A stretch of 64,000 bases of DNA from Streptomyces bikiniensis (GCA_000716465.1 JNWL01000019.1:31097-95096); one strand, 5' to 3'. Shown: positions 53,351-63,788, counted from the first letter of the stretch. Made by a program: numbers and translations. Notes: a model not told the origin generated them from the sequence alone.

Positions 53351-54943
53351 ATGTCCGAGCCGGCAGAGCAGCACGAGATCGACATTCACACGACCGCGGG
53401 CAAGATCGCGGACCTCAAGCGCCGTATCGACGAGGCCACCCACGCCGGCTCGGAGCGTGCGGTGGAGAAGCAGCACGCGAAGGGGAAGCTGACCGCGCGC
53501 GAGCGGATCGACCTCCTCCTCGACGAGGGGTCCTTCGTCGAGCTGGACGAGTTCGCCCGGCACCGCTCCACCAACTTCGGCCTGGAGAAGAACCGTCCGT
53601 ACGGCGACGGCGTCGTCACCGGCTACGGCACGGTCGACGGGCGCCCGGTGGCGGTGTTCTCGCAGGACTTCACGGTCTTCGGCGGGGCGCTCGGCGAGAC
53701 GTACGGCCAGAAGATCATCAAGGTGATGGACTTCGCGCTGAAGACCGGCTGCCCGGTCGTCGGCATCAACGACTCCGGCGGCGCCCGCATCCAGGAGGGC
53801 GTGAGCGCGCTCGGCATGTACGGCGAGATCTTCCGCCGCAACACCCACGCCTCCGGCGTGATCCCGCAGATCTCGCTGGTCGTCGGCCCGTGCGCGGGCG
53901 GCGCGGTGTACTCCCCCGCGATCACCGACTTCACGGTGATGGTGGACCGGACCTCGCACATGTTCATCACGGGCCCCGACGTCATCAAGACGGTGACCGG
54001 TGAGGACGTGGGCTTCGAGGAGCTGGGCGGCGCCCGGACGCACAACGCGACCTCGGGCGTGGCGCACCACATGGCGGGGGACGAGAAGGACGCCGTCGAG
54101 TACGTGAAGTCCCTGCTCTCCTACCTCCCTTCGAACAACCTGTCGGAGCCGCCGGCCTTCCCGGAGACCGCGGACACCGAGGTGTCGGACGAGGACCGCG
54201 AGCTGGACGTGCTGATCCCGGACTCGGCGAACCAGCCGTACGACATGCACAAGGTCATCGAGCACGTCCTGGACGACGGCGAGTTCCTGGAGACGCAGGC
54301 GCTGTTCGCGCCGAACATCCTGACCGGCTTCGGCCGCGTCGAGGGCTTCCCGGTCGGCGTGGTCGCCAACCAGCCGATGCAGTTCGCCGGCTGCCTGGAC
54401 ATCGACGCCTCCGAGAAGGCCGCGCGCTTCGTGCGCACCTGCGACGCCTTCAACATCCCGGTCCTGACCTTCGTGGACGTGCCGGGCTTCCTGCCGGGCG
54501 TGGACCAGGAGTACGGCGGCATCATCCGGCGCGGCGCGAAGCTGATCTACGCGTACGCGGAGGCCACGGTCCCGCTGATCACGGTCATCACCCGGAAGGC
54601 CTTCGGCGGCGCGTACGACGTCATGGGCTCCAAGCACCTGGGCGCGGACCTGAACCTGGCGTGGCCGACGGCGCAGATCGCGGTCATGGGCGCGCAGGGC
54701 GCGGTCAACATCCTGCACCGGCGCACGATCGCGGAGGCCGACGACGTCGAGGCCACGCGGGCGCGGCTGATCCAGGAGTACGAGGACACCCTGCTCAACC
54801 CGTACACGGCGGCCGAGCGCGGCTACATCGACGGCGTGGTCCTGCCGTCCGACACGCGCCCGCAGATCGTCAAGGGCCTGCGTCAGCTCCGTACGAAGCG
54901 GGAATCCCTGCCTCCGAAGAAGCACGGCAACATCCCGCTCTAG
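53351..54943 (+). CDS. pccB: Propionyl-CoA carboxylase beta subunit (carboxyltransferase)
   Basis: 530-residue subunit transferring CO2 from carboxybiotin to propionyl-CoA, giving methylmalonyl-CoA for polyketides and odd-chain metabolism. Oxyanion and CoA motifs: [40 protein letters not shown] and [16 protein letters not shown]. Asp423 corresponds, with a one-residue offset, to the Asp known in S. coelicolor PccB to favour propionyl- over acetyl-CoA. The short N-terminus begins [20 protein letters not shown]. Operon with the epsilon subunit. Confidence 0.95.
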   Translation: MSEPAEQHEIDIHTTAGKIADLKRRIDEATHAGSERAVEKQHAKGKLTARERIDLLLDEGSFVELDEFARHRSTNFGLEKNRPYGDGVVTGYGTVDGRPVAVFSQDFTVFGGALGETYGQKIIKVMDFALKTGCPVVGINDSGGARIQEGVSALGMYGEIFRRNTHASGVIPQISLVVGPCAGGAVYSPAITDFTVMVDRTSHMFITGPDVIKTVTGEDVGFEELGGARTHNATSGVAHHMAGDEKDAVEYVKSLLSYLPSNNLSEPPAFPETADTEVSDEDRELDVLIPDSANQPYDMHKVIEHVLDDGEFLETQALFAPNILTGFGRVEGFPVGVVANQPMQFAGCLDIDASEKAARFVRTCDAFNIPVLTFVDVPGFLPGVDQEYGGIIRRGAKLIYAYAEATVPLITVITRKAFGGAYDVMGSKHLGADLNLAWPTAQIAVMGAQGAVNILHRRTIAEADDVEATRARLIQEYEDTLLNPYTAAERGYIDGVVLPSDTRPQIVKGLRQLRTKRESLPPKKHGNIPL

Positions 54944-54972
54944 CAGCCCCTCCGGACCTTCAAGGAGCCGAC

Positions 54973-55185
54973 ATGATCAAGGTCGTACGAGGAAACCCGA
55001 CTCCGGAGGAGCTGGCCGCCGCACTGGCGGTGGTTCAGGCCCGGGCCGCGGCCACGGCGGCGGCGTCCGCCGAGGGCGGCGGCCCGGCGGTACCGGAGGG
55101 GTGGTCGGACCCCTCCCGTATCGCGCGGGCCGTACGGCAGCGCCCGGGTCCGCGGGCCTGGGCGAGGTCGTACCGGCCCGTGTAG
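54973..55185 (+). CDS. pccE: Acyl-CoA carboxylase epsilon subunit
   Basis: 70-residue subunit that binds and stimulates the alpha-beta carboxylase core of Streptomyces. The typical start [20 protein letters not shown] is followed by an Ala-rich linker and a C-terminal basic/Trp motif ([20 protein letters not shown], ending WARSYRP). ATG with AAGGAG seven bases upstream; 29 bp after pccB. Confidence 0.95.
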   Translation: MIKVVRGNPTPEELAAALAVVQARAAATAAASAEGGGPAVPEGWSDPSRIARAVRQRPGPRAWARSYRPV

Positions 55186-55198
55186 ACGTCAGGGCCGG

Positions 55199-55232
55199 AG
55201 GGCCGGATCCCTTGTGCGGGGGGTCCGGCCCT
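55199..55232 (+). terminator. pccBE terminator
   Basis: 9-bp perfect arms (55199-55207, 55224-55232) with further imperfect inner pairing, 14 bp past the pccE stop. Confidence 0.65.
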
Positions 55233-55320
55233 TCGCGCGCGTGCACCCGGTTCCGGATACCGGACCGGTTGAGTACCCGTACTCAGGCGCCGCGGCCCTC
55301 CCGGCCGCAGGATCGTAGGC

Positions 55321-55449
55321 ATGCTGTGGTCCGACCCGAAGAATCAGCCGCCGAAGTTCATGCGCGAGATGCAGGCGATGCTCCGCCGCGCGGGCGTGCT
55401 CCTCGCGGTCGCGATGGTGGTGCTGATGTTCGTGGTCGGCGTGCGCTGA
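55321..55449 (+). CDS. 42-residue single-pass membrane peptide
   Basis: Very short gene between pccE and maf. It starts [20 protein letters not shown], then a basic LRR and one membrane helix ([17 protein letters not shown]) ending in Arg. The strong third-position GC, the ATG start with AGGATCG-type purines upstream and the coherent amphipathic-plus-helix layout argue it is real. I recall a similar small membrane ORF in the equivalent position in other Streptomyces. Function unknown. Confidence 0.6.
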   Translation: MLWSDPKNQPPKFMREMQAMLRRAGVLLAVAMVVLMFVVGVR

Positions 55450-55556
55450 CCACGCGCGCGTGCGTACGGCGGCGGGCCGGGTCCCGGTCGGCCACGCACG
55501 CGCGTGCCCCGGCCGTCCGGTGGGTCCGGGTCCTCCGTACTGGCTACGCTGCCCCC

Positions 55557-56162
55557 ATGACTGCTGATCCGCGCCGTGTCGTGCTCGCCTCCGCCTCCCC
55601 CGCCCGGCTCGGTCTGCTCCGGCAGGCCGGACTCGCCCCCGAGGTGATCGTGAGCGGCGTCGACGAGGACAAGGTCCACGCCCCGACCCCGGCCGAGCTC
55701 GCGCTCGCCCTCGCGGAGGCGAAGGCCGCCCACGTGGCCGCGCGGCCCGAGGTGTCCGGCGCGCTGGTCATCGGCTGCGACTCGGTCCTGGAGCTGGACG
55801 GGAAGGCGCTGGGCAAGCCGGCCGACGCCGAGGAGGCCGTGGCCCGCTGGAAGGCGATGCGGGGCAGGGTCGGTGTCCTCCAGACGGGTCACTGCGTGTA
55901 CGACACGGCCGCCAAGCGCTACGAGTCGGCGACCGCCTCCACCGTGGTCCGCTTCGGCGAGCCGACGGACCGTGAGGTGGCGGCGTACGTGGCGAGCGGC
56001 GAACCGCTGTACGTGGCGGGCGCGTTCACCCTGGACGGACGCTCGGCACCGTTCATCGACGGCATCGACGGCGACCCGGGCAATGTGATCGGCCTGTCCC
56101 TGCCGCTGCTGCGGCGGCTGCTGCGCAAGCTGGACGTCGAGATCACGGACCTCTGGGCCTGA
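55557..56162 (+). CDS. maf: Maf-family nucleotide pyrophosphatase
   Basis: 201-residue house-cleaning enzyme hydrolysing non-canonical or m7GTP/pseudo-UTP/dTTP-type nucleotides. Family blocks: [83 protein letters not shown]. Catalytic Asp in CDSVL. ATG 55557. In this position in most Streptomyces carboxylase loci. Confidence 0.93.
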   Translation: MTADPRRVVLASASPARLGLLRQAGLAPEVIVSGVDEDKVHAPTPAELALALAEAKAAHVAARPEVSGALVIGCDSVLELDGKALGKPADAEEAVARWKAMRGRVGVLQTGHCVYDTAAKRYESATASTVVRFGEPTDREVAAYVASGEPLYVAGAFTLDGRSAPFIDGIDGDPGNVIGLSLPLLRRLLRKLDVEITDLWA

Positions 56163-56183
56163 GGCCCGGGGCAGGGGCAGGGC

Positions 56184-56615
56184 CTACGCGGGCGCCGGCG
56201 CCTTCTCCGCGGCCGGCTTCCCGGCCTCCTCCCCGTACGCCACCAGGGTGAGGACGATCAGGCCGAGGACCGCCATCAGGAAGGCGAAGGCCTGCCAGCC
56301 GAGGAGGCCGACGGCGACCGCGCCGAGGACGCCGTGCACGATCGCGCAGCCGATGAGCAGGCCCCGGCCGAGGCGGCCCGGGCGGCGGTCGCGGAGGCCC
56401 GCGAGGAGGGCGACGAGGGCGCAGAGGACGAGGGCCGCCCCGGAGGCGATGCCGAGGGCCCAGGTGCCGGTGACCACCGCGTCGGGGTCCATGCCGTCGA
56501 GGGACATCGACTGGACCTCCACGAAGCGCGCCATGACGGCGTTGACGGCGACGACGCCGGGCGCTTCGAGGAGGAGCACGGCGGCCGTCACGAGAGCTAT
56601 CGGTCTGCGGGCCAC
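56184..56615 (-). CDS. Small membrane protein (four helices)
   Basis: 143-residue integral membrane protein with about four helices (PIALVTAAVLLLEAPGVV; TWALGIASGAALVLCALVAL; GRGLLIGCAIVHGVLGAV; AFLMAVLGLIVLTLVAYG) and an Ala/Lys/Pro C-terminus. GTG 56615 gives MARRPIALVT; GTG 56624 is also possible. Function unknown. Divergent from accA2, leaving a long shared upstream region. Confidence 0.75.
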   Translation of the reverse strand: MARRPIALVTAAVLLLEAPGVVAVNAVMARFVEVQSMSLDGMDPDAVVTGTWALGIASGAALVLCALVALLAGLRDRRPGRLGRGLLIGCAIVHGVLGAVAVGLLGWQAFAFLMAVLGLIVLTLVAYGEEAGKPAAEKAPAPA

Positions 56616-56988
56616 CTCGGCCACCCCCTGGATTCGCCTGTTACCAGCAGTACGATCGACAGCGGGCAGGCTACTGGCCGGTAAACACCCGGACAAGAGT
56701 TCGCACACGCCGGGGCACGCCGGAAGGCCGCGCAAAGAAACGCCGAACCGTTCGTAGGGACCCGACAAAGAAACCCGAACGGCGACTGGCTCCATGAACA
56801 GAGACCTGCGCCACACCCCGGAGCTACTGTGCCGTAAAGGAACCCTGCGTACCGTGGTGCGACAAGGGAATTCACGATCCGAGCAGGCCCGGGGTCACCC
56901 TCCGTGTGGGAAAGCTCACCACTGGGGACGGGTCGAAAGGCCGTGTCGGCAGTCCCTAAACTCAGCTTGTTTCAAGGAGGGAGCCATC
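56616..56988. other. Divergent promoter region, membrane protein / accA2
   Basis: 373 bp without a supported gene. Some short frames exist but lack coding bias. The accA2 ribosome site AAGGAGG is at 56974-56980. A long untranslated leader or regulatory region is possible. Confidence 0.5.
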
Positions 56989-58743
56989 GTGCGCAAGGTG
57001 CTCATCGCCAACCGTGGCGAAATCGCTGTCCGTGTGGCCCGGGCGTGCCGGGACGCGGGTATCGGCAGCGTGGCCGTGTACGCCGAGCCGGACCGGGACG
57101 CGCTGCACGTCCGTGCGGCCGACGAGGCGTTCGCCCTGGGCGGTGACACTCCGGCCACCAGCTACCTGGACATCGCCAAGGTCCTCCAGGCCGCGAAGGA
57201 CTCGGGCGCGGACGCGGTCCACCCGGGGTACGGCTTCCTCTCGGAGAACGCCGAGTTCGCGCAGGCGGTCCTGGACGCGGGCCTGATCTGGATCGGCCCG
57301 CCGCCGCAGGCGATCCGGGACCTGGGCGACAAGGTGGCGGCCCGTCACATCGCGCAGCGCGCCGGCGCCCCCCTCGTGGCCGGCACCCCCGACCCGGTCT
57401 CGGGCGCGGAGGAGGTCGTGGCCTTCGCGAAGGAGCACGGCCTGCCGATCGCCATCAAGGCCGCCTTCGGCGGCGGCGGGCGCGGCCTGAAGGTCGCCCG
57501 CACCCTCGAAGAGGTGCCGGAGCTGTACGACTCCGCCGTCCGCGAGGCCGTCGCGGCCTTCGGCCGGGGCGAGTGCTTCGTGGAGCGCTACCTGGACAAG
57601 CCGCGCCACGTCGAGACCCAGTGCCTGGCCGACACCCACGGCAACGTGGTCGTGGTCTCCACCCGCGACTGCTCGCTCCAGCGCCGCCACCAGAAGCTGG
57701 TGGAGGAGGCCCCGGCCCCCTTCCTGACGGAAGAGCAGAACAAGCAGCTGTACGCCGCGTCGAAGGCGATCCTGAAGGAGGCCGGCTACGTCGGCGCCGG
57801 CACGGTCGAGTTCCTCGTGGGCCTGGACGGCACGATCTCCTTCCTGGAGGTCAACACCCGCCTCCAGGTCGAGCACCCGGTGACCGAGGAGGTCACGGGC
57901 ATCGACCTGGTCCGCGAGATGTTCCGGATCGCCGACGGCGAGGAGCTGGGCTACGGCGACCCGGAGATCCGGGGCCACTCCTTCGAGTTCCGCATCAACG
58001 GCGAGGACCCGGGCCGCAACTTCCTCCCGGCCCCCGGCACCGTCACCCTCTTCCAGCCCCCGACCGGCCCGGGCGTCCGCCTGGACGCGGGCGTGGAGTC
58101 CGGCTCGGTCATCGGCCCGGCCTGGGACTCGCTCCTCGCGAAGCTGGTCATCACCGGCGCCACCCGCGAGCAAGCCCTCCAGCGCGCCGCGCGCGCCCTG
58201 GCGGAGTTCAAGGTGGAGGGCATGGCCACGGCCATCCCGTTCCACCGGGCGGTCGTGGTCGACCCGGCGTTCACCGCGGACCCGTTCCGGGTCCACACCC
58301 GCTGGATCGAGACGGAGTTCGTCAACGAGATCAAGCCCTTCGCCCCGGCCGGCGCGGACGCCGACGAGGACGAGGCGGGCCGCGAGACGATCGTCGTCGA
58401 GGTCGGCGGCAAGCGCCTCGAGGTCTCGCTGCCCTCGTCGCTGGGCATGTCCCTGGCCCGTACGGGTCTGGCGGCCGGCGCCAAGCCGAAGCGCCGCGCG
58501 GCGAAGAAGTCCGGTCCGGCGGCCTCGGGCGACACCCTCGCCTCCCCGATGCAGGGCACGATCGTGAAGGTCGCGGTCGAGGAGGGCCAGGCGGTCGAGG
58601 AGGGCGACCTGATCGTCGTCCTGGAGGCCATGAAGATGGAGCAGCCGCTGAACGCGCACCGCTCCGGCACGGTCAAGGGCCTCAACGCCGCGATCGGCGC
58701 CTCGGTCACCTCCGGCGCCGCCATCTGCGAGATCAAGGACTGA
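56989..58743 (+). CDS. accA2: Acetyl/propionyl-CoA carboxylase alpha subunit (BC-BCCP)
   Basis: 584-residue biotinylated subunit. The biotin carboxylase domain (about 1-450) begins [20 protein letters not shown] and includes the ATP loop [14 protein letters not shown], and VEFLVG and [14 protein letters not shown] with metal Glu/Asn. The C-terminal BCCP domain (about 515-584) has the biotinyl-Lys in [10 protein letters not shown] near 550. It carboxylates biotin for the PccB (and Acc) carboxyltransferases. GTG start with AAGGAGG eight bases upstream. Followed by a hairpin before the TetR gene. Confidence 0.95.
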   Translation: MRKVLIANRGEIAVRVARACRDAGIGSVAVYAEPDRDALHVRAADEAFALGGDTPATSYLDIAKVLQAAKDSGADAVHPGYGFLSENAEFAQAVLDAGLIWIGPPPQAIRDLGDKVAARHIAQRAGAPLVAGTPDPVSGAEEVVAFAKEHGLPIAIKAAFGGGGRGLKVARTLEEVPELYDSAVREAVAAFGRGECFVERYLDKPRHVETQCLADTHGNVVVVSTRDCSLQRRHQKLVEEAPAPFLTEEQNKQLYAASKAILKEAGYVGAGTVEFLVGLDGTISFLEVNTRLQVEHPVTEEVTGIDLVREMFRIADGEELGYGDPEIRGHSFEFRINGEDPGRNFLPAPGTVTLFQPPTGPGVRLDAGVESGSVIGPAWDSLLAKLVITGATREQALQRAARALAEFKVEGMATAIPFHRAVVVDPAFTADPFRVHTRWIETEFVNEIKPFAPAGADADEDEAGRETIVVEVGGKRLEVSLPSSLGMSLARTGLAAGAKPKRRAAKKSGPAASGDTLASPMQGTIVKVAVEEGQAVEEGDLIVVLEAMKMEQPLNAHRSGTVKGLNAAIGASVTSGAAICEIKD

Positions 58744-58767
58744 TGGCCGCACCCAGTACGGTACGGA

Positions 58768-58795
58768 GGGCCCGCAGGCAGCAGCCTGCGGGCCC
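58768..58795 (+). terminator. accA2 terminator
   Basis: Perfect 12-bp arms (58768-58779, 58784-58795) with AGCA loop and TTCG after, 24 bp past accA2. Its presence argues that the TetR gene starts after it. Confidence 0.85.
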
Positions 58796-58823
58796 TTCGC
58801 CGAGGGGAGGGCCTCCGACCGCC

Positions 58824-59369
58824 ATGCGCGCCGACGCACGCCGCAACCACGCACGCCTGCTCGCCGAGGCCCGCGCCGCCTTCGCCGTCCAGGGCGCCGA
58901 CGCGCCCCTGGAGGAGATCGCGCGCCGCGCGGGCGTGGGCATCGGCACCCTCTACCGCCACTTCCCCACCCGCGCCGACCTGTTGAACGGCGTCTTCCAG
59001 GAGGCCCTGGCGGAGCTCCTGGACCGCTCGCGGGAACTGGCCGGCTCCGACGCGCCGTGCCGGGCGCTCGTGGAGTGGCTGCGGGCCCTGGTCGCCCACG
59101 CGGGCGAATACCGGGGCCTCGCGCACGCGCTGATGTCCGCCTCGTACGACCGGAGTTCGGCGCTCTCCCGGTGCAGCGACCCGCTGCGCGCGGCGGGCGA
59201 GCGGCTGCTCGGGCGGGCCCGGGAGGTGGGCCAGGTGCGGGCCGACGTGTCGATCGGGGACCTGATGCAGCTGACCAACGCGATCGCGCTCGCGGCGGAG
59301 CAGTGCCCGCAGGACACGGAGCTGGCGGACCGTCTGCTCGCGCTGACGCTGCGGGGGATCAAGGCCTGA
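58824..59369 (+). CDS. TetR-family regulator
   Basis: 181-residue regulator. The HTH (about 1-55) reads MRADARRNHARLLAEARAAF, APLEEIARRAGVGIGTLYRHFPTRADLL, the typical TetR DNA-binding region. The C-terminal ligand domain (about 70-175) is helical. ATG 58824 is preferred because a terminator hairpin lies between accA2 and this start and GAGGGGAGG lies 13 bases upstream; an ATG overlapping the accA2 stop would prepend low-complexity residues. Target unknown, perhaps the carboxylase locus. Confidence 0.87.
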   Translation: MRADARRNHARLLAEARAAFAVQGADAPLEEIARRAGVGIGTLYRHFPTRADLLNGVFQEALAELLDRSRELAGSDAPCRALVEWLRALVAHAGEYRGLAHALMSASYDRSSALSRCSDPLRAAGERLLGRAREVGQVRADVSIGDLMQLTNAIALAAEQCPQDTELADRLLALTLRGIKA

Positions 59370-59424
59370 GGTGCACGGGACCCCTGGGGGAGGGTCCCCT
59401 CGGAGACGGGCCGGACGCCGTCCC

Positions 59425-60387
59425 TCAGCGGCGGCGCAGGTCCGCGACCCGGGCCGTGCGCTCCAGCGTCTCCGCGGCGAGGCCGCCGCCCGGGCCCCGG
59501 AACTGCCCCGCCACCATCCGGCCGCGCTGGCCCGGGAGGGGCACGTCACGGCGGGGCCGGGCCCCCGGGGGGAGCTGGTCGCCCCCGGCGGGTCCCGAGC
59601 CGGCGCCCGTGCCCGCGACGGCGATCTGCACGCCCTGGTCCGCGAGGGCCTGGAGCTCGGTGGCGGCCCGCTCGTCGTGCGCGGGGGGCTCGTCGGTGAC
59701 CAGACGGGTGATCACGTCCGTGGGCACCGTCTGGAACATGGTGTCGGAGCCCAGCTTGGTGTGGTCGGCGAGGACCACGACCTCGGCCGCCGCCTGGACG
59801 AGGGCCCGGTCCACGCTCGCGGAGAGCATGTTGGAGGTGGACAGGCCGCGCTCGGCGGTCAGGCCGCTCCCGGAGAGGAAGGCCCGGGAGACCCTGAGCC
59901 CCTGGAGCGACTGCTCGGCCCCGCTGCCCACGAGCGCGTAGTTGGAGCCGCGCAGGGTGCCGCCGGTCATGACGACCTCGACCCGGTTGGCGTGGGCGAG
60001 GGCCTGGGCGACGAGCAGGGAGTTGGTGACCACGGTCAGGCCGGGCACGCGGGCGAGCCGGCGGGCCAGCTCCTGCGTGGTCGTCCCGGCGCCGACGACG
60101 ATGGCCTCGCCCTCTTCGACGAGGCTCGCCGCGACGTCGGCGATGGCCGTCTTCTCCGCGGTCGCGAGATGGGATTTCTGCGGGAAGCCGGATTCTCGCG
60201 TGAATCCGCCCGGCAACACCGCACCGCCGTGCCGGCGGTCGAGGAGTCCTTCTGCCTCCAGGGCCCGTACGTCCCTCCGTACGGTCACCTCCGAGGTCTG
60301 GACGACGCGGGCGAGCTCACGGAGCGACACGGCTCCGTTGGCGCGCACCATTTCGAGGATCAACTGGCGACGTTCTGCAGCGAACAC
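59425..60387 (-). CDS. DeoR/GlpR-family transcriptional repressor
   Basis: 320-residue regulator. N-terminal HTH_DeoR (FAAERRQLILEMVRANGAVSL, ELARVVQTSEVTVRRDVRAL, HGGAV) and a DeoRC sugar-phosphate sensor domain (about 75-235; VGAGTTTQELARRL, VVTNSLLVAQAL, VMTGGTLRGSNYALVG, LADHTKLGSD). About 70 extra C-terminal residues, rich in Gly/Pro/Arg, go beyond the usual 250. GTG start. Near accA2 and lpdA; target unknown. Confidence 0.9.
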   Translation of the reverse strand: MFAAERRQLILEMVRANGAVSLRELARVVQTSEVTVRRDVRALEAEGLLDRRHGGAVLPGGFTRESGFPQKSHLATAEKTAIADVAASLVEEGEAIVVGAGTTTQELARRLARVPGLTVVTNSLLVAQALAHANRVEVVMTGGTLRGSNYALVGSGAEQSLQGLRVSRAFLSGSGLTAERGLSTSNMLSASVDRALVQAAAEVVVLADHTKLGSDTMFQTVPTDVITRLVTDEPPAHDERAATELQALADQGVQIAVAGTGAGSGPAGGDQLPPGARPRRDVPLPGQRGRMVAGQFRGPGGGLAAETLERTARVADLRRR

Positions 60388-60576
60388 GAAACTGACAGTA
60401 ACGTGGCCGCGCGATGCTTTTCAGCAGTATGCGGCGAATTGCAGAAGTTGCGCACGGACGGGGCCCCCAAGTGGTATGGGAGGCCCCGTCATTGATCGTT
60501 CTATGCCCCGGCTTGCCGGGGGTTGTCCGAGTCGGCGAACCGTTCCCGCAGGCGGGAGCCGGGCCGGGCCCGGCGG

Positions 60577-62016
60577 CTAGGCGTCGCCCGCCGACTTTCG
60601 GGTCTGCAACTGCCGTGCCACTTCCGCGATCGAGCCCGACAGGGAGGGGTACACGGTGAAAGCATTTGCGATCTGTTCGACGGTCAGATTGTTGTCGACC
60701 GCGATCGAGATCGGATGGATCAGCTCGCTCGCCCGCGGGGCGACGACGCAGCCGCCGACCACGATGCCGGTGCCCGGGCGGCAGAAGATCTTGACGAAGC
60801 CGTCCCGGATGCCCTGCATCTTCGCGCGCGGGTTGCGAAGGAGCGGCAGCTTGACGACCTTGGCGTCGATCTTGCCCGCGTCCACGTCGGCCTGGGTGTA
60901 GCCGACGGTGGCGATCTCGGGGTCGGTGAAGACGTTCGAGGAGACCGTCTTCAGGTTGAGCGGGGTCACCGCGTCGCCCAGGAAGTGGTACATCGCGATC
61001 CGGCCCTGCATGGCGGCGACCGAGGCGAGCGCGAAGACGCCCGTGACGTCGCCGGCCGCGTAGACGCCGGGGGCGGAGGTGCGCGAGACCCGGTCGGTCC
61101 AGATGTGCCCGGAGTCCTTGAGGCGGACGCCCGCCTCCTCCAGGCCCATGCCGGCCGAGTTCGGGATCGCGCCGACGGCCATCAGGCAGTGGGTGCCGGA
61201 GATGACCCGGCCGTCCGCGAGGGTGACCTCGACCCGGTCGCCGACCCGCTTGGCGGACTCGGCGCGGGAGCGGGCCATGACGTTCATGCCGCGGCGCCGG
61301 AAGACGTCCTCCAGGACGGCGGCGGCGTCCGGGTCCTCGCCGGGCAGGACCCGGTCGCGGCTGGAGACCAGGGTGACCCGGGAGCCGAGCGCCTGGTAGG
61401 CGCCGGCGAACTCGGCGCCGGTGACGCCGGAGCCGACCACGATGAGCTCCTCGGGGAGCTCCTTGAGGTCGTAGACCTGCGTCCAGTTCAGGATGCGCTC
61501 GCCGTCGGGCTTGGCGTCGGGCACCTCGCGCGGGTGGCCGCCGGTCGCGATCAGCACGGCGTCCGCGGTCAGCGTCTCCTCGGTGCCGTCGGCGGCGGTC
61601 ACGACCACCTGGCGGGAGCCGTCCACGGCCTGCCGGCCGGAGAGCCGGCCGCGGCCGCGCAGCACGCGGGCGCCCGCGCGGGTGACGGAGGCGGTGATGT
61701 CGTGCGACTGGGCGAGCGCGAGGCGCTTCACCCGCCGGTTGACCTTGCCGAGGTCGACGCCCACGACCCGGGCGGCCTGGTCGATGTGCGGGGTGTCGTC
61801 CGCGACGATGATGCCCAGCTCCTCGTACGAGGAGTCGAAGGTGGTCATCACCTCGGCGGTGGCGATCAGGGTCTTGGAGGGGACGCAGTCGGTCAGGACG
61901 GACGCGCCGCCGAGGCCGTCGGTGTCGACGACGGTCACCTCCGCGCCGAGTTGGGCGCCCACCAGGGCCGCCTCGTATCCGCCGGGTCCGCCGCCGATGA
62001 TCACGATCCGGGTCAC
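60577..62016 (-). CDS. lpdA: LpdA-type NAD(P)H quinone reductase (flavoprotein)
   Basis: 479-residue flavoprotein of the dihydrolipoamide dehydrogenase superfamily. FAD site RIVIIGGGPGGYEAAL; NAD site LIVVGSGVTGAEFAGAYQALG; FAD block APGVYAAGDVTGVFALASVA. The redox motif reads GLGGASVLTDCVPSK: the first of the two catalytic Cys is Ser. The C-terminal His-Glu pair of true lipoamide dehydrogenases is replaced (TVYPSLSGS). This matches M. tuberculosis LpdA (Rv3303c)-like quinone reductases rather than the E3 subunit. GTG start. Confidence 0.9.
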   Translation of the reverse strand: MTRIVIIGGGPGGYEAALVGAQLGAEVTVVDTDGLGGASVLTDCVPSKTLIATAEVMTTFDSSYEELGIIVADDTPHIDQAARVVGVDLGKVNRRVKRLALAQSHDITASVTRAGARVLRGRGRLSGRQAVDGSRQVVVTAADGTEETLTADAVLIATGGHPREVPDAKPDGERILNWTQVYDLKELPEELIVVGSGVTGAEFAGAYQALGSRVTLVSSRDRVLPGEDPDAAAVLEDVFRRRGMNVMARSRAESAKRVGDRVEVTLADGRVISGTHCLMAVGAIPNSAGMGLEEAGVRLKDSGHIWTDRVSRTSAPGVYAAGDVTGVFALASVAAMQGRIAMYHFLGDAVTPLNLKTVSSNVFTDPEIATVGYTQADVDAGKIDAKVVKLPLLRNPRAKMQGIRDGFVKIFCRPGTGIVVGGCVVAPRASELIHPISIAVDNNLTVEQIANAFTVYPSLSGSIAEVARQLQTRKSAGDA

Positions 62017-62229
62017 TGGGATCTACGCCTCGCGCTCTCGTTCTGCCGGGGGGTCCCCCGCTGGGCTGCAGTGCGTACGCCATTGTCCCGCACGCTTCAA
62101 GTGCGTACCCCATTGTCCCGCACGTCCGGCGCGGTCACGCGGCGGGGGCGCCGAAGGGGTCCGGGGACGGTCCGGCGGCGCTCCGGGGAACCCGCCCGCC
62201 CCCTCGCCCCCTCCCGTACCCTCGGTCCC

Positions 62230-62667
62230 ATGTCCCTCTACGCCGCTTTCGCCGGCAACCTGGACGCGCGGCTGATGAGCCGCCGCGCACCGCACTCGCC
62301 GCTGCGCGGCACCGGCTGGCTGAACGGCTGGCGGCTCACCTTCGGCGGCGAGCACATGGGGTGGGAGGGAGCCCTCGCCACCATCGTGGAGGCCCCCCGC
62401 TCCCAGGTCTTCGTGGCGCTGTACGACATCGCGCCGATGGACGAGGACTCCATGGACCGCTGGGAGGGCGTGGGCCTCGACGTCTACCGGCGCATGCGGG
62501 TGCGGGTGCACACCCTGGACGGCGAGGAACCCGCCTGGGCGTACGTCCTCAACGGGTACGAGGGCGGCCTTCCGTCGGCCCGCTACCTGGGCGAGGTCGC
62601 GGACGCGGCCGAGTCGGCGGGCGCGCCGCACGACTACGTGATGGAGCTGCGCAAGCGCCCCTGCTGA
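62230..62667 (+). CDS. Gamma-glutamylcyclotransferase-like protein
   Basis: 145-residue GGCT/BtrG-fold protein. Begins MSLYAAFAGNLDARLMSRR (the YGSLxxG-like cleft region, here AFAGNL), with WRLTFGGEH, ATIVEAPRSQVFVALYDI, and the catalytic acidic residue in DEDSMDRWEGVGLDVYRR. C-terminal YVLNGYEGGLPSARYLGEV. Predicted to release 5-oxoproline from gamma-glutamyl compounds, but substrate uncertain. Divergent from lpdA. Confidence 0.87.
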   Translation: MSLYAAFAGNLDARLMSRRAPHSPLRGTGWLNGWRLTFGGEHMGWEGALATIVEAPRSQVFVALYDIAPMDEDSMDRWEGVGLDVYRRMRVRVHTLDGEEPAWAYVLNGYEGGLPSARYLGEVADAAESAGAPHDYVMELRKRPC

Positions 62668-62836
62668 GCGGCCGCGGACCCGCCCGGCCGTGCTTTCGTC
62701 GGAAACGACAAGACAACGATCGCATGTCCGTCAGCACCGTCATCTACGCGCGTAGGGATTCTCCGGCTACGCTTCTTCGCGTAGCAAATCGTCCGGGGCC
62801 CGCCTCGGACTCCCCTCCCCGAGGCGAGAGAAGTCA

Positions 62837-63640
62837 GTGAACGCAACTGCCACCCCGTACGAGGCCGCCGAGGCCGCCGCCGCACGTCTTCGCGAGCTGA
62901 CCGGAGTCGAGAGCCACGACGTCGCCCTGGTCATGGGCTCGGGCTGGGCGCCCGCCGTCGACGCCCTCGGCGCCCCCGAGGCCGAGTTCCCGGTGACCGA
63001 ACTCCCCGGCTTCCCGCCGCCGGTCGTCGAGGGCCACGGCGGCAAGGTCCGCTCGTACAAGATCGGCGCGAAGCGCGCCCTGGTCTTCCTGGGCCGCACC
63101 CACTTCTACGAGGGCCGGGGCGTCGCCTCCGTCGCCCACGGCGTGCGCACCGCCGTCGCCGCCGGCTGCAAGACCGTCGTCCTGACCAACGGCTGCGGCG
63201 GTCTGCGCGAGGGCATGCGCCCCGGGCAGCCGGTCCTGATCAGCGACCACATCAACCTGACGGCCGCCTCCCCGATCGTCGGCGCGAACTTCGTGGACCT
63301 CACCGACCTGTACTCGCCGCGGCTGCGCGCGCTGTGCAAGGAGGTCGACGAGACCCTCGAAGAGGGCGTGTACGTGCAGTTCCCCGGCCCGCACTACGAG
63401 ACCCCGGCCGAGATCAACATGGTCCGCGTCATGGGCGGCGACCTCGTCGGCATGTCCACCGTCCTGGAGGCCATCGCGGCCCGCGAGGCCGGCGCCGAGG
63501 TCCTGGGCATCTCGCTCGTCACCAACCTGGCGGCGGGGCTCTCGGGCGAGCCGCTGAACCACGAGGAGGTCCTCCAGGCGGGGCGCGACTCGGCGGCCCG
63601 GATGGGCGAACTGCTGACGCGGGTCCTGGACCGGATCTAG
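62837..63640 (+). CDS. Purine nucleoside phosphorylase (PNP family 2)
   Basis: 267-residue trimeric-type PNP splitting (deoxy)inosine and guanosine to base plus ribose-1-phosphate. Blocks: [86 protein letters not shown], and [20 protein letters not shown] followed by [10 protein letters not shown] (catalytic Asn). GTG start with GAGAAG upstream. The pathway is purine salvage. The window ends 360 bp later. Confidence 0.95.
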   Translation: MNATATPYEAAEAAAARLRELTGVESHDVALVMGSGWAPAVDALGAPEAEFPVTELPGFPPPVVEGHGGKVRSYKIGAKRALVFLGRTHFYEGRGVASVAHGVRTAVAAGCKTVVLTNGCGGLREGMRPGQPVLISDHINLTAASPIVGANFVDLTDLYSPRLRALCKEVDETLEEGVYVQFPGPHYETPAEINMVRVMGGDLVGMSTVLEAIAAREAGAEVLGISLVTNLAAGLSGEPLNHEEVLQAGRDSAARMGELLTRVLDRI

Positions 63641-63708
63641 GGCGTGTGTCGAAAGTCCCGCCTGCCCGGCGGTGCCCGGCACGCACGCTCGCCGCGTTGT
63701 CGGGATCA

Positions 63709-63731
63709 CCCCGATACATCCAGTATCGGGG
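63709..63731. repeat. CCCCGATAC hairpin
   Basis: 9-bp perfect arms with a 5-nt loop; the same stem sequence is used by the hairpin at 24065-24101. Confidence 0.7.
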
Positions 63732-63788
63732 CGACCCTCCGCCTTGCGATCGCACGCACCGGACACCGCCGGCGCCCTCCGGGCGTGT

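Noticed and set aside
58743..58823. TetR start overlapping the accA2 stop
   Set aside because: A perfect 12-bp terminator hairpin would lie inside the coding sequence and the added residues are low-complexity.
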